Positions 44,167-53,078 of a stretch of 64,000 bases of DNA are shown here, piece by piece. Below the pieces are notes generated by a model, which was not told the origin of the DNA, made no database searches, and saw only the letters and a list, made by a program, of their open reading frames with translations. Origin of the DNA: JAICJR01 sp963848495 (GTDB lineage: Bacteria > Actinomycetota > Thermoleophilia > Solirubrobacterales > Thermoleophilaceae); contig CAWKDV010000004.1 of NCBI GenBank assembly GCA_963848495.1, forward strand, positions 806,001 through 870,000. Reading direction: 5' to 3'. Positions within the stretch are counted from its first letter, which is position 1. Each line of letters starts with the position of its first letter. A program made the translations under genes and the position numbers.

Positions 44167-45076
44167 GTGATCGCGACGACCGAGTACGAGCGGCTCAGGG
44201 AGACCGTCGGACTCGTGGATCGATCGCAGCGCGGCAAGTTCACCCTCACCGGCACGGAGACGTTGGAGTTCCTGCAGGGGCAGGTGACGAATGACGTCGA
44301 GGCGCTCGAGCCAGGTACGGGCTGCTACGCAGCGCTGCTCGATCACAAGGGCAAGATCCAGGCGGACATGCGCGTGCTGCGCCTGGCGGACTCGGTCTGG
44401 CTCGACTGCGAGGCGATCGGTTTCCCCGCGCTCGCCAAGACCATCCGCATGTACAGCCTCGGCCGCGACGTCCAGGGCCGCGACGTGAGCGGCGAGCGCG
44501 CGATCCTGTCGCTGATCGGCCCCGCCGCCCGCGAGGCGCTCAACGTCGCGCCGCCCGCCCGCGAGCACGCGTTCGTGGAGGGCGAGCACGGGCTGTACGT
44601 GCGCGACCGACGTCGGCGTCGACGTGATCTGCGACGCGGCGGACGCCGACGCGGTGCGCGAGGCGCTCGGCGTCGAGGAGGCGTCGGAGGAAGCGGCCGA
44701 GTGCATCCGCATCGAGTCGGGGCGGCCGCGGCACGGCCTCGAGATGACCGCCTCCACGATCCCCGAGGAGGCCGGTCTCAACGAGCGCGCGGTGAGCTTC
44801 ACCAAGGGCTGCTACGTGGGCCAGGAGACCGTCGCGCGCCTGCACTACAAGGGCAAGCCCAATCGCTTCCTGCGCGGCCTGCGGCTCAGCGCCCCGGTGG
44901 AGCAGGGCACCGTCGTGACCCTCGGCGAGCGCGAGCTCGGAACGATCGGGTCGGCCACGATCTCCCCCACCTTCGGCCCGATAGCCCTCGCGCTGATCAG
45001 GCGCGAAGCCACGCCAGGAGACACGGTCAGGGCCGGCGAAATAGACGCCGAGATAGTCGATCTGCCCTTCTCGTGA
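44167..45076 (+). pseudogene. ygfZ: YgfZ/GcvT-like folate-binding protein, one frameshift
   Basis: The first frame gives LVDRSQRGKFTLTGTETLEF, LQGQVTNDVEALEPGTG, ALLDHKGKIQADMRVLRL. One extra base near 44604 shifts to the frame carrying ECIRIESGRPRHGLEM and the diagnostic YgfZ signature TKGCYVGQETVARLHYKG. About 302 residues in total. YgfZ uses tetrahydrofolate to help repair or assemble iron-sulfur enzymes. The GTG at 44167 fits the domain start. The gene is normally conserved, so a consensus error is more likely than true loss. Confidence 0.85.
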
Positions 45077-45147
45077 TCGCCGGCCCGTGCTCGGTCATCG
45101 GGGATCGAGGGTACGATGACCCTCAAGTCCACTTCCCGGGAGGCCCC

Positions 45148-45351
45148 GTGACCGCCTTTACACAAGAGCAGGCAACGAGGAAGCTCGCCGAGATCGACGT
45201 GCGGAAAAGGGAGGCCTGGGACGCGTACAACGACAGCCTGCGCGACCTTGCCGGGCGCGAGTACGAGGACGCGGAGGGCAGGTCTTGGGAGCGGCTCCAG
45301 AAGAAGCTGCAGGAGCTAGACGGCGAACGCCAGCTGGTCGTGGGCGACTGA
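45148..45351 (+). CDS. Hypothetical 67-aa coiled protein
   Basis: GTG start at 45148 after GGGAGGCCCC. The sequence is charged and helical: EQATRKLAEIDVRKREAWDA, YNDSLRDLAGREYEDAEG, WERLQKKLQELDGERQLV. No family recognised. Its TGA overlaps a CTG that probably starts the acyltransferase gene. Confidence 0.6.
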   Translation: MTAFTQEQATRKLAEIDVRKREAWDAYNDSLRDLAGREYEDAEGRSWERLQKKLQELDGERQLVVGD

Positions 45352-46319
45352 GCCCGGACAGCCCGCTGCTCGGCGGGCCGCTGGAGTTCGACGCAGGATC
45401 TGAGGAGCCCCGGCCTCGCGCGCCGCAGTTCGACGCGCGCGCCGACCTCTACGCGCTGCCGAGGGACGCGCCGCGCGCGCCGGCGGAGACCGACCCGCGC
45501 CGGCTGCGCGAGCTGATCCCGGCGCCCGAGCCGGACCGCGCACTCGACGACTGGGGCCGCAGCGAGAACGTCTTCTCGCTGATGGAGCCGCTGCTCAACT
45601 TCTATTACCGCTACTGGTTCCGGGTCGAGCAGGAGGGCGTCGAGCGGGTGCCGGCCGAGGGCGGCGCGCTGCTCGTGTCCAACCACTCGGGCGCGCTGCC
45701 GCCGGACGCGCCGATGATCATGCAGGCGATCCGCAACGAGCACGCCTCGCCGCGCCCCGTGTACATGCTCGGCGAGCACTGGTTCAAGGGCTACCCGGGC
45801 GTGGGCATGCTCACCAACAAGCTCGGCCTGGTGGCCGCGCACCCCGCCAACGCGCAGCGTCTGCTGCGCGACGAGCGCCGCCTCGCGCTCGTGTTCCCCG
45901 AGGGCCAGAAGGGCTCGCGCAAGCTCTACTGGCAGCGCTACAAGCTGCGCCGCTTCGGCCGCGGCGGCTTCGTGAAGACCGCGATCCGGTCCGGAGTGCC
46001 GATCGTCCCGGTCGCCGTGGTCGGCGCGGAGGAGGCGATGCCGATCTTCGCCCACGTGCCGCTCCTGCAGCGCCTCACCGGCCTCATCTACTTCCCGATC
46101 AACCACGCCTTCCCGCACTTCGGTCTCGCCGCCGGCCTGATGTATCTGCCGGCCAAGTTCAAGATCCACTTCCTCGAGCCCATCACGCTCGACGAGTACG
46201 GCCCGGAGGACGCCGAGGACCTCGAGCTCGTGCAGTCCCTCGCGGAGGAGGTGCGGGTGCGGATCCAGCGCGAGGTCGACCGCATGGTGGCTTCGCGGAG
46301 GTCAGTCTGGTTCGGATAG
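45348..46319 (+). CDS. PlsC-like acyltransferase
   Basis: About 323 residues of the glycerolphosphate-acyltransferase-like family. Motif I is NHSGALPPDAP, spaced two residues longer than the classic His-x4-Asp, a known variant in actinobacterial relatives; motif III is LVFPEGQKGSRK and IVPVAVVGAEEA is motif IV. An N-terminal extension of about 75 residues is proline- and acid-rich. It would move acyl chains in phospholipid or storage-lipid synthesis. CTG 45348 (CTGA overlap with the previous stop) is the best start; a TTG at 45285 would overlap by 67 bp. Confidence 0.83.
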   Translation: MSPDSPLLGGPLEFDAGSEEPRPRAPQFDARADLYALPRDAPRAPAETDPRRLRELIPAPEPDRALDDWGRSENVFSLMEPLLNFYYRYWFRVEQEGVERVPAEGGALLVSNHSGALPPDAPMIMQAIRNEHASPRPVYMLGEHWFKGYPGVGMLTNKLGLVAAHPANAQRLLRDERRLALVFPEGQKGSRKLYWQRYKLRRFGRGGFVKTAIRSGVPIVPVAVVGAEEAMPIFAHVPLLQRLTGLIYFPINHAFPHFGLAAGLMYLPAKFKIHFLEPITLDEYGPEDAEDLELVQSLAEEVRVRIQREVDRMVASRRSVWFG

Positions 46320-46338
46320 GGTGTCCCCCGGAAGAGGG

Positions 46339-46770
46339 ATGAGAGGGGGACGAAGGACTGGGGTAGCGCTCGTCTCGGGCCTGTCTGTGCTCGTTGTGGC
46401 AGGCTGCGGCGGGGGCAAGGATTTCCAGGACCAACCACGTCCTGCGGTGCCGATCGTCCTCAACGGCGTGATCACCGAACAGCGCGTCACCGTCGAGCCG
46501 AACCGCATCGGCGCCGGCCCGATCGTCATCACCGTCGCGAACGAGACCCAGCGCTCGCACACGCTCACCCTCGACGGCCCGAACATCGCCCCGATCCGGG
46601 TGGGCCCGATCAACCCGCAGGACACGGGCCAGATCCAGCAGAACCTGCAGCCGGGGCAGTACACCGTCAAAGCCGGCTCTTCACAGGCGGCCACGACCGA
46701 GATCGCCCCCGCGCATCTGATCATTGGCAAGGCCCGAGCGTCTTCTAATGATCAGGTGGGTTTGCCTTAG
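46339..46770 (+). CDS. Hypothetical lipoprotein with cupredoxin-like fold
   Basis: About 143 residues starting with a lipoprotein signal (GVALVSGLSVLVVAGCGGG). The mature part has PIVLNGVITEQRVTVEPNRI, GPIVITVANETQRSHTLTLD and LQPGQYTVKAGSS, the beta-sandwich pattern of cupredoxin-like domains, but without a visible copper ligand set. ATG 46339 has GAGGG before it; GTG 46321 is an alternative. Exported and membrane-anchored; role unknown. Confidence 0.65.
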   Translation: MRGGRRTGVALVSGLSVLVVAGCGGGKDFQDQPRPAVPIVLNGVITEQRVTVEPNRIGAGPIVITVANETQRSHTLTLDGPNIAPIRVGPINPQDTGQIQQNLQPGQYTVKAGSSQAATTEIAPAHLIIGKARASSNDQVGLP

Positions 46771-46774
46771 TTCA

Positions 46775-46840
46775 GATTGCGGATTGCGGATTGCGGATTG
46801 CGGAAGCGGGCAACCGCAATCCGCAATTCCGCAATTCCGC
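46775..46840. repeat. Heptamer GATTGCG inverted repeat
   Basis: Four tandem GATTGCG units (46775-46802) face a block of CGCAATT/CGCAATC units (about 46814-46840), so the arms can pair. It lies between the lipoprotein stop and marR. It is related in period and style to the GATC heptamers around cofGH. Confidence 0.75.
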
Positions 46841-46883
46841 GACCCCATTCCGCAGTGGACGATCGCTTGCGCGATCTGCAATA

Positions 46884-46899
46884 CTTGCATGCATGCAAG
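46884..46899. promoter_or_regulatory. 16-bp palindrome over marR start, candidate MarR operator
   Basis: CTTGCATGCATGCAAG is a perfect palindrome containing the marR ATG at 46893. MarR dimers bind such sites; placed over the start codon it would let the protein repress itself and the overlapping efflux gene. Confidence 0.65.
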
Positions 46900-47402
46900 C
46901 ATCAACTGCGCAGAAGCAAGCAATCGCCGCTGAGGGCGAGCTCGTAGAGCAGCTCAACGGCTTTCTCCACTACATCTGGCGGCACTGCTCGCCGCAGGGC
47001 GGGTTCCTCGAGGTGATCGACGAGCTCGGCCTGTCGTTCTCGCAGTTGAAGGCCCTTCAGTTCCTCTCCACGGTCGACGCCCCCGAGGTGTCGCTCAAGC
47101 AGCTCGGCGACCAGCTCGGCCTCTCGCTGCCGGCCATCAGCCGCGCGGTCGACGGCCTCGTGCAGCGCGGTCTCGTGACCCGCACCGAGGACGCCTCCGA
47201 CCGGCGCATGAAGCGCGTGCGCCCGACCAAGGCGGCCGACGAGCTGATCGCGCGCCTGATCGACGTGCGCTTCGCCGAGCTCGGCAAGTTCGTGGAGACC
47301 CTCACCCCCCGCGAGCGGGACAAGCTCGCCGCCGCGCTCGCCGAGCTGGCTGAGCGCGAGGAGTTCGCAGCCCCAGTTCTCAAGGAGTCCCAGAGTGCCT
47401 GA
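46893..47402 (+). CDS. MarR-family transcriptional regulator
   Basis: A 169-residue winged-helix regulator: LSFSQLKALQFLS, VSLKQLGDQLGLSLPAISRA (recognition helix), VDGLVQRGLVTRTEDASDRR (wing, with the Asp-x-Arg signature). ATG at 46893 sits in a 16-bp palindrome. The downstream DHA2 transporter GTG lies inside its 3' end, so they are one operon; MarR proteins next to efflux pumps usually repress the pump until a toxic ligand binds. Confidence 0.92.
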   Translation: MQASTAQKQAIAAEGELVEQLNGFLHYIWRHCSPQGGFLEVIDELGLSFSQLKALQFLSTVDAPEVSLKQLGDQLGLSLPAISRAVDGLVQRGLVTRTEDASDRRMKRVRPTKAADELIARLIDVRFAELGKFVETLTPRERDKLAAALAELAEREEFAAPVLKESQSA

Positions 47403-48987
47403 CCGTCTTCGCCTGACCGACGACAACCGCAAGTGGTGGACGCTCGGCGCGATGTGCTTCGCGCTGTTCATGATCATGCTCGACAACACGGTCGTGAACG
47501 TCGCGCTGCCGTCGATCCAGCGCAGCCTGCACGCTTCGCTCAGCGGCCTCGAGTGGACGGTCAACGCCTACACGCTGAGCTTCGCGGTGCTGCTGGTCAC
47601 TGGCGGGCGCCTTGGCGACATCTTCGGCCGCCGGCGGATGTTCCTGTTCGGCGTGATCCTCTTCGCCGCCTCGAGCGCCGCGATCGGCCTGGCGCCGAGC
47701 GCCGGCTGGCTCGTGGCCGGCCGCGCGGCCCAGGGCGTCGGCGCCGCCTTCATGATGCCGGGCACCCTCTCGATCATCTCGAACGAGTTCCCGCCCGAGG
47801 AGCGCGGCCGCGCGATCGGCACCTGGGCCGGCGTCTCCGCCCTTGCACTCGCGCTCGGGCCGGTGGTGGGCGGCGCGCTCACCGAGTACGTCTCCTGGCG
47901 CGCGATCTTCTACATCAACGTGCCGGTGGCGATCGCCGCGGTGGCGGTCACGCTGTTCGCGGCGCACGAGTCGCGCGACGAGACGATCGACCGGCGGGTG
48001 GACATCCCCGGAATCGTCGCGCTCTCCGCGGGCCTCACCGCGCTGGTGCTGGCGCTGGTCGAGAGCAACACGTGGGGCTGGGGCTCGCCTCAGATCATCG
48101 GCCTGCTGGTCGGCTCGGCCGTCTCCCTCGCGGCGTTCGTGGTGATCGAGCAGCACGTGCCGGTGCCGATGGTCCAGTTCGAGTTCTTCAAGTCGCGCTC
48201 GTTCCTGGGCGCGAACGTGATCGCCCTGATCGTGTCGTTCGCCATGCTCGCCATGTTCTTCTTCACGGCGCTGTACATCCAGAACATCCTGGGCTACAGC
48301 CCGCTCGAGGCGGGCATCCGCTTCCTGCCCTCCACGCTGATGATCGTCCTGATCGCGCCGATCTCCGGGCGGCTGTCCGACCGGATCGGGCCGCGCATCC
48401 CGATGACGGTCGGGCTGACGATCGTCGCGGTCGCGCTCTACCTGCAGACGGGCATCAAGGACGGCACCGGGTACAGCCACCTGCTGCCCGCGTTCGTGCT
48501 GATGGGCATCGGGATGGCACTGACCATGTCGCCGATGTCCACTGCCGCGATGAACGCGGTCGACGTCACGAAGGCCGGCGTGGCGTCCGGGATCCTGTCG
48601 ATGAACCGCATGGTGGGCGGCACGCTCGGAGTGGCGCTGCTCGGCACGATCTTCCAGTCGGTGAGCAAGAGCCGCCTCACCGAGAACCTGGCGCACACCC
48701 CGCTGCCCGCCGGGCAGCGCGCGGCGCTCGCCGACCAGCTCGGCCAGGGCGCCTCGTCAGTGCACGCCGCCAGCCCGGCGATGCGCCAGACGATCCTGAC
48801 TGCCACGCACGACGCCTTCATCCACGGCTTCACCACGGCGATGATCGTGTCGACCTCCGTCGCGGCGCTCGGCGCGGTGATCGCCTTTACGACGATCGGC
48901 CGGGTGCGCAAGCGCCAGCCGCAGCCGCAGGCCGAGCCCGCTCCGCAGGCCGAGGCCACGGCGCAGGCCGAGGCGCTCGGCGTCTAG
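47395..48987 (+). CDS. DHA2-family (14-span) MFS drug efflux transporter
   Basis: A 530-residue MFS protein. Motif D1 LDNTVVNVALPSIQRSL in the first span, motif A GGRLGDIFGRRRMFLFG, and motif C WAGVSALALALGPVVGGAL identify a drug:proton antiporter of the EmrB/QacA group. About 14 hydrophobic spans are visible. It would export toxic compounds or antibiotics. GTG at 47395 overlaps the marR stop. The C-terminal tail is rich in QAE repeats (PQPQAEPAPQAEATAQAEAL). Confidence 0.92.
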   Translation: MPDRLRLTDDNRKWWTLGAMCFALFMIMLDNTVVNVALPSIQRSLHASLSGLEWTVNAYTLSFAVLLVTGGRLGDIFGRRRMFLFGVILFAASSAAIGLAPSAGWLVAGRAAQGVGAAFMMPGTLSIISNEFPPEERGRAIGTWAGVSALALALGPVVGGALTEYVSWRAIFYINVPVAIAAVAVTLFAAHESRDETIDRRVDIPGIVALSAGLTALVLALVESNTWGWGSPQIIGLLVGSAVSLAAFVVIEQHVPVPMVQFEFFKSRSFLGANVIALIVSFAMLAMFFFTALYIQNILGYSPLEAGIRFLPSTLMIVLIAPISGRLSDRIGPRIPMTVGLTIVAVALYLQTGIKDGTGYSHLLPAFVLMGIGMALTMSPMSTAAMNAVDVTKAGVASGILSMNRMVGGTLGVALLGTIFQSVSKSRLTENLAHTPLPAGQRAALADQLGQGASSVHAASPAMRQTILTATHDAFIHGFTTAMIVSTSVAALGAVIAFTTIGRVRKRQPQPQAEPAPQAEATAQAEALGV

Positions 48988-49016
48988 AGACTGCCACCCG
49001 CGATATATGTACGGGG

Positions 49017-49307
49017 GTGCGCATCGCCATTCCGATCGTGATCGCCGTGGCCGGCGCCCTGCTGTTCGTGCTGGCGCCGCATAAGGCCGCCCGGACCGCG
49101 GCCGCGCTTCTGTTCGCCACCGGCGCCCTGTTCCTCATCGCCATGGCGCCCTGCCCGAGCGGAAGCTGCACGTCCGAGACCCCCTGGTGGTCCTCGGCGG
49201 CGGGTTCGCTGGCCGGCATCTGCGCGATCGGCGTGATCATCTCGCTGGTCACCGAGGTCGGCCAGGCGCTGCTCGACCGGGTCCGCGGAGGGAGCGCGCC
49301 CCGGTAG
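49017..49307 (+). CDS. Small membrane protein (96 aa)
   Basis: GTG start. Three hydrophobic spans: IAIPIVIAVAGALLFVLA, AAALLFATGALFLIAMA and SLAGICAIGVIISLVTEVG. A CPSGSC motif lies between spans two and three, which may form a disulfide outside the membrane. It is 29 bp downstream of the efflux gene and could be cotranscribed with it. No function is assigned. Confidence 0.6.
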   Translation: MRIAIPIVIAVAGALLFVLAPHKAARTAAALLFATGALFLIAMAPCPSGSCTSETPWWSSAAGSLAGICAIGVIISLVTEVGQALLDRVRGGSAPR

Positions 49308-49346
49308 CATCCGGGCCCGTCGAAACTTTGGAGGCCCGAACAGACG

Positions 49347-50600
49347 ATGGCGCAAGTTGACCTGACGACCGTTAGCGACGTGGGCGTGGAGCCCGGCACG
49401 CTGCCCGAGACGATGGCTGCCTGGGTGATCCGCCAGGAGCGCGAGGGGCAGCCCACGGAGGCGTTCCAGCTCGAGCAGATCGAGGTGCCCGAGCCCGGCG
49501 CGTTCGAGGTCATCGTCCGGGTGATGGCCGCCGGCGTGAACTACAACAACGTCTGGGCGGCGCTCGGCAAGCCGGTCTCGGTCTTCCGCTACCACCCCGA
49601 GGAGGACCACCACATCGGCGGCTCGGACGCGTCGGGGCTGGTCTGGAAGGTCGGCGAGGGCGTGACTCGCTGGAAGCCGGGCGACGAGGTCGTGATCCAC
49701 TGCAACCAGGCCTCCTACGAGGACCCGGAGGTGCACGGCTTCGATCCGCTCGCGGCGCCGTCGCAGAAGATCTGGGGCTACGAGACCTCGTGGGGCTCGT
49801 TCGCCCAGTTCACGAAGGTGCAGGAGCAGCAGCTGCTCCACAAGCCGGCCAACCTCACCTGGGAGGAGTCGGCCTCCTACGGGCTCACCTACTTCACGGC
49901 CTACCGGATGCTGATCGACCAGTGCAAGCTGCAGGCCGGCCACACGGTCCTGATCTGGGGCGCCGCGGGCGGGCTCGGCGTGTTCGCCATCCAGCTCTGC
50001 AAGCTCGCCGGCGCGCAGTGCGTGGGCGTCGTCTCATCGGACGAGAAGGGCGAGCTGTGCATGCAGCTCGGCGCGGACGGCTACATCAACCGCAACGAGT
50101 TCGCGGGCATGATGCGCAAGGGCGGCGAGACGCCCGATGAGGAGAAGGAGCGCTTCGCTGAGTCGCGCCGCTTCGGCAAGGCGGTGAAGGAGATCCTGGG
50201 CGACTCGCCCGACGTCGTCTTCGAGCACGTCGGCCAGGCGACCTTCCCCACCTCGGTGTTCGTGGTCAAGCCGTTCGGCAAGGTCGTGATCTGCGCCGGC
50301 ACCACCGGCTTCAACCTGGACTTCGACGTGCGCTACCTCTGGATGCGGCAGAAGCAGATCATCGGCTCGCACTTCGCCAACGCGTGGGAGTGCCACAAGG
50401 CCAACGAGCTGATGGCGCGCGGCGATATTCGCCCGGTGCTCTGGCGTACGATGGGCTTCGAGGGCGTCGCCGAGGCGCACCAGCTCATGCTCGACAACAA
50501 GCATCTGGGGAAGATCGCCATCCTGGTCGGAGCCGAGTCCGAGGGCCTCGGCAAGACTGCTGAGGGTCCCGGCGCGATCCGTGCGGAGGTGGGAGCGTGA
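49347..50600 (+). CDS. ccr: Crotonyl-CoA carboxylase/reductase
   Basis: A 417-residue medium-chain reductase. GVNYNNVWAALGKPVSVFRY, PEEDHHIGGSDASGLVW, WGYETSWGSFAQF (near the CO2-binding Phe/Glu pair), VLIWGAAGGLGVFAIQLCKL (NADPH), YINRNEF and IGSHFANAWECHKANELM (CO2-site His) are all Ccr-specific. It reduces crotonyl-CoA with NADPH while fixing CO2 to give ethylmalonyl-CoA, the key step of the ethylmalonyl-CoA pathway. Ecm is 4.5 kb downstream. Its stop overlaps the start of the next small gene. Confidence 0.93.
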   Translation: MAQVDLTTVSDVGVEPGTLPETMAAWVIRQEREGQPTEAFQLEQIEVPEPGAFEVIVRVMAAGVNYNNVWAALGKPVSVFRYHPEEDHHIGGSDASGLVWKVGEGVTRWKPGDEVVIHCNQASYEDPEVHGFDPLAAPSQKIWGYETSWGSFAQFTKVQEQQLLHKPANLTWEESASYGLTYFTAYRMLIDQCKLQAGHTVLIWGAAGGLGVFAIQLCKLAGAQCVGVVSSDEKGELCMQLGADGYINRNEFAGMMRKGGETPDEEKERFAESRRFGKAVKEILGDSPDVVFEHVGQATFPTSVFVVKPFGKVVICAGTTGFNLDFDVRYLWMRQKQIIGSHFANAWECHKANELMARGDIRPVLWRTMGFEGVAEAHQLMLDNKHLGKIAILVGAESEGLGKTAEGPGAIRAEVGA

Positions 50601-50932
50601 TCGGCGCGCCGGGCGACAACGTCCTCCAGATCGACTGGGCCATCAACCCCTTCCGGGCCGAGAAGTTCCTGGAGATCTGGCTGCCGGCGGCGGAGGCGGT
50701 GCTCGACTACGGCGCACGCGGCTGGGCTTTGATGCGCTCGAGCGACGACCCGCAGAAGTTCACCCAGCTTGCCCTGTTCGACAAGAAGGTCGACTTCGAC
50801 CGCTACTGGTACTCGCAGGAGATCTCCGACTGCCGCACGCAGGTCCAGGGCCTCTACCACGTGCTGCTGCTGCCCTTCTGGCAGACGGTCGAGGGCACCG
50901 GCTCGGTGATCGGCGCGCTGCACGAGAGCTAG
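50597..50932 (+). CDS. Small protein coupled to ccr (ABM-like)
   Basis: A 111-residue protein starting with GTG inside the ccr stop. NVLQIDWAINPFRAEKFLEI, AAEAVLDYGARGWALMRSS, KFTQLALFDKKVDFDRYWYS suggest a dimeric alpha/beta barrel. The tight overlap implies a role with Ccr, unknown to me. Confidence 0.6.
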   Translation: MIGAPGDNVLQIDWAINPFRAEKFLEIWLPAAEAVLDYGARGWALMRSSDDPQKFTQLALFDKKVDFDRYWYSQEISDCRTQVQGLYHVLLLPFWQTVEGTGSVIGALHES

Positions 50933-50950
50933 AAGTACCTTTCCCCCCTC

Positions 50951-53065
50951 ATGCGAGGGGGGATCACCGGCATCGCCGTGGCGGCGGCGCTCGTCTTCGC
51001 CACGCCGGCGTTGGCCGCGCCGGCGCCGCTGGGCCATACCTGCAGCGCGCAGAACGGGGTGCGCTTCTGCGCCGGGAGCGTCGCCACGCGCACGGCGTCC
51101 TTCGACGGCGTGCCGCTCGACGCCGACGTGACCCTGCCGGCGACGGGCGACGGCCCCTTCCCCACGATCGTGATGATGCACGGCTGGGGCGGCAGCAAGT
51201 CCGACTTCGAGGCGAGCTCGCCGAACGGCGACGGCAACCAGACCTACCACTACAACAACGTCTACTTCGCCCAGCACGGTTACGCCGTGCTCACGTATTC
51301 CGCCCGCGGCTGGGGCGACTCGTGCGGCTCGCTGTCGTCGCGGATGGCCGACCCGGCGGGCTGCGCCTCCGGCTGGCTTCACCTCGCCGACCAGCGCTAC
51401 GAGGCCCACGACACGCAGTATCTGCTCGGCCTGCTCGTCGATGAGGGCGTGACCAAGCCTGACGCGATCGGCGTCACCGGCATCTCCTACGGCGGCGGGC
51501 AGAGCGTCGAGCTGGCGTTCCTGCGCAACCGCGTGCGGCAGCTGCCGTCGCAGGGCTCCGGCTTCGTGCCCTGGACGAGTCCGAAGGGCGTGCCGCTCTC
51601 GATCACCGCCGCCTATCCGCGCTGGCCCTGGTCGGACCTCGAGGAGTCGCTCGAGCCGAACGGGCGCTTCCTCGACTTCGACGTGCCGAGCGTGAGCGAC
51701 AGCAAGGTGCCGATCGGCGTGGCCAAGCAGAGCTACGTGGAGGGCCTGTACGCGCTCGGGGTCTCGAGCGGCTTCTACTCGCCGCCCGGCATGGACCCCA
51801 ATGCGGATCTCACGACCTGGAACGTGCGGGTGCTCGCCGGCGAGCCGCCGGACGCGCAGGCGCAGGCGATCTCCGATCAGATCACGAGCTTCCATCAGGG
51901 CTTCGGCCTGTCGGGCACGCCGGCGCCGCTGCTGCTCCAGAGCGGCTGGACCGACGACCTGTTCCCGCCCGAGGAGTCGCTGCGCGTCTACAACTGGGTG
52001 CGCTCGCTCAACCCCGGCTTCCCGGTGTCACTCCAGTTCGGCGACCTCGGCCACGCGCGCGGCACGAACGTGGCGGGCGCCGACAAGGCCTTCCAGGACG
52101 AGGGCGCCGCCTTCTTCGACCACTACCTTCGCGGCGTCGAAAGCGCACCCGCCCCCGGCAGCGTCGAGGTGTGGACCCAGGTCTGCCCGATCGGCAAGCC
52201 GAGCGACGGCCCCTTCCACGCGCCGAGCTGGCCGGCGATCCACCCGGGCGCGGTGATCTTCGGCTCGCCGGCGGCGCAGACCGTCAGCTCGAGCGGCGGC
52301 AACCCGTCCACGGCCGCGAAGTACGACCCGATCGCCGGCGGCACCCTCGGCGGCACCACCGCCTGCACGACGGTCCCGGACGAGACGGCGTCGGGCACGG
52401 CGGTCTACCGCGCCCCGGTGGTCACCAGCGCGTACACGATGCTGGGCCTCCCCACGGTCAGCGCGCACGTGCAGGTCAGCGGCCAGTTCGGCCAGCTCGA
52501 CTCGCGCCTCTGGGACGTCGACCCGAGTGGCAACCAGACGCTGATCAGCCGTGGCGCCTACCGCCTGAACGACAACGAGGACGGCAACATCGTCTTCCAG
52601 CTCCACGGCAACGGCTGGCGCTTCGCGCCGGGTCACCGGGCCAAGCTCGAGCTGCTCGGACAGGACCCCGGCTACCTGCGGCCGAGCAACGGCTCCTTCA
52701 GCGTGAAGGTGTCGGGCGTGGTGGTCGAGCTGCCCACCCACGAGGCGGGCGTGAGCTCCGGCTCGGGGCCGAACGGCGGCTCGGGCGGCAAGGTGGTGAA
52801 GTCCCGCACAGGGAGGATCAGCCTCGTGGTGCGCCCGCGCCGCGTGCCCGCGGGCCGCCGCGTCCGCGTGCGCTTCCTGGCGCGCACCTTCGCCGCCGGC
52901 CTGCGCCGACCCGTGTCCGGAGCCGTGATCCACTTCGCCGGCCACCGCCTGCGCACCGACAGGCACGGCCGCGCCTCGATCCGCCTGCGCCTGCGCCACG
53001 CGTCCCGCGCAACCGCCTCGAAGCCGGGCCTACTGCCGGCAAGCGGCCGCGTGCGCCTCCGCTAG
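50951..53065 (+). CDS. Secreted CocE/NonD-type alpha/beta hydrolase
   Basis: A 704-residue exported protein. Signal peptide GIAVAAALVFATPALAAPAP. The alpha/beta hydrolase core has VMMHGWGGSKSDF (oxyanion), GVTGISYGGGQSVELAFL with the nucleophilic Ser, LLLQSGWTDDLFPPEESLR with the acid, and FGDLGHARG with the catalytic His. The later beta-rich region (GQFGQLDSRLWDVDP) matches the C-terminal jelly-roll of CocE/X-Pro dipeptidyl-peptidases. A basic tail (RRVRVRFLARTF) follows. It probably cleaves esters or peptides outside the cell. Start near 50951; substrate open. Confidence 0.85.
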   Translation: MRGGITGIAVAAALVFATPALAAPAPLGHTCSAQNGVRFCAGSVATRTASFDGVPLDADVTLPATGDGPFPTIVMMHGWGGSKSDFEASSPNGDGNQTYHYNNVYFAQHGYAVLTYSARGWGDSCGSLSSRMADPAGCASGWLHLADQRYEAHDTQYLLGLLVDEGVTKPDAIGVTGISYGGGQSVELAFLRNRVRQLPSQGSGFVPWTSPKGVPLSITAAYPRWPWSDLEESLEPNGRFLDFDVPSVSDSKVPIGVAKQSYVEGLYALGVSSGFYSPPGMDPNADLTTWNVRVLAGEPPDAQAQAISDQITSFHQGFGLSGTPAPLLLQSGWTDDLFPPEESLRVYNWVRSLNPGFPVSLQFGDLGHARGTNVAGADKAFQDEGAAFFDHYLRGVESAPAPGSVEVWTQVCPIGKPSDGPFHAPSWPAIHPGAVIFGSPAAQTVSSSGGNPSTAAKYDPIAGGTLGGTTACTTVPDETASGTAVYRAPVVTSAYTMLGLPTVSAHVQVSGQFGQLDSRLWDVDPSGNQTLISRGAYRLNDNEDGNIVFQLHGNGWRFAPGHRAKLELLGQDPGYLRPSNGSFSVKVSGVVVELPTHEAGVSSGSGPNGGSGGKVVKSRTGRISLVVRPRRVPAGRRVRVRFLARTFAAGLRRPVSGAVIHFAGHRLRTDRHGRASIRLRLRHASRATASKPGLLPASGRVRLR

Positions 53066-53078
53066 GGGGCGAACTTCT

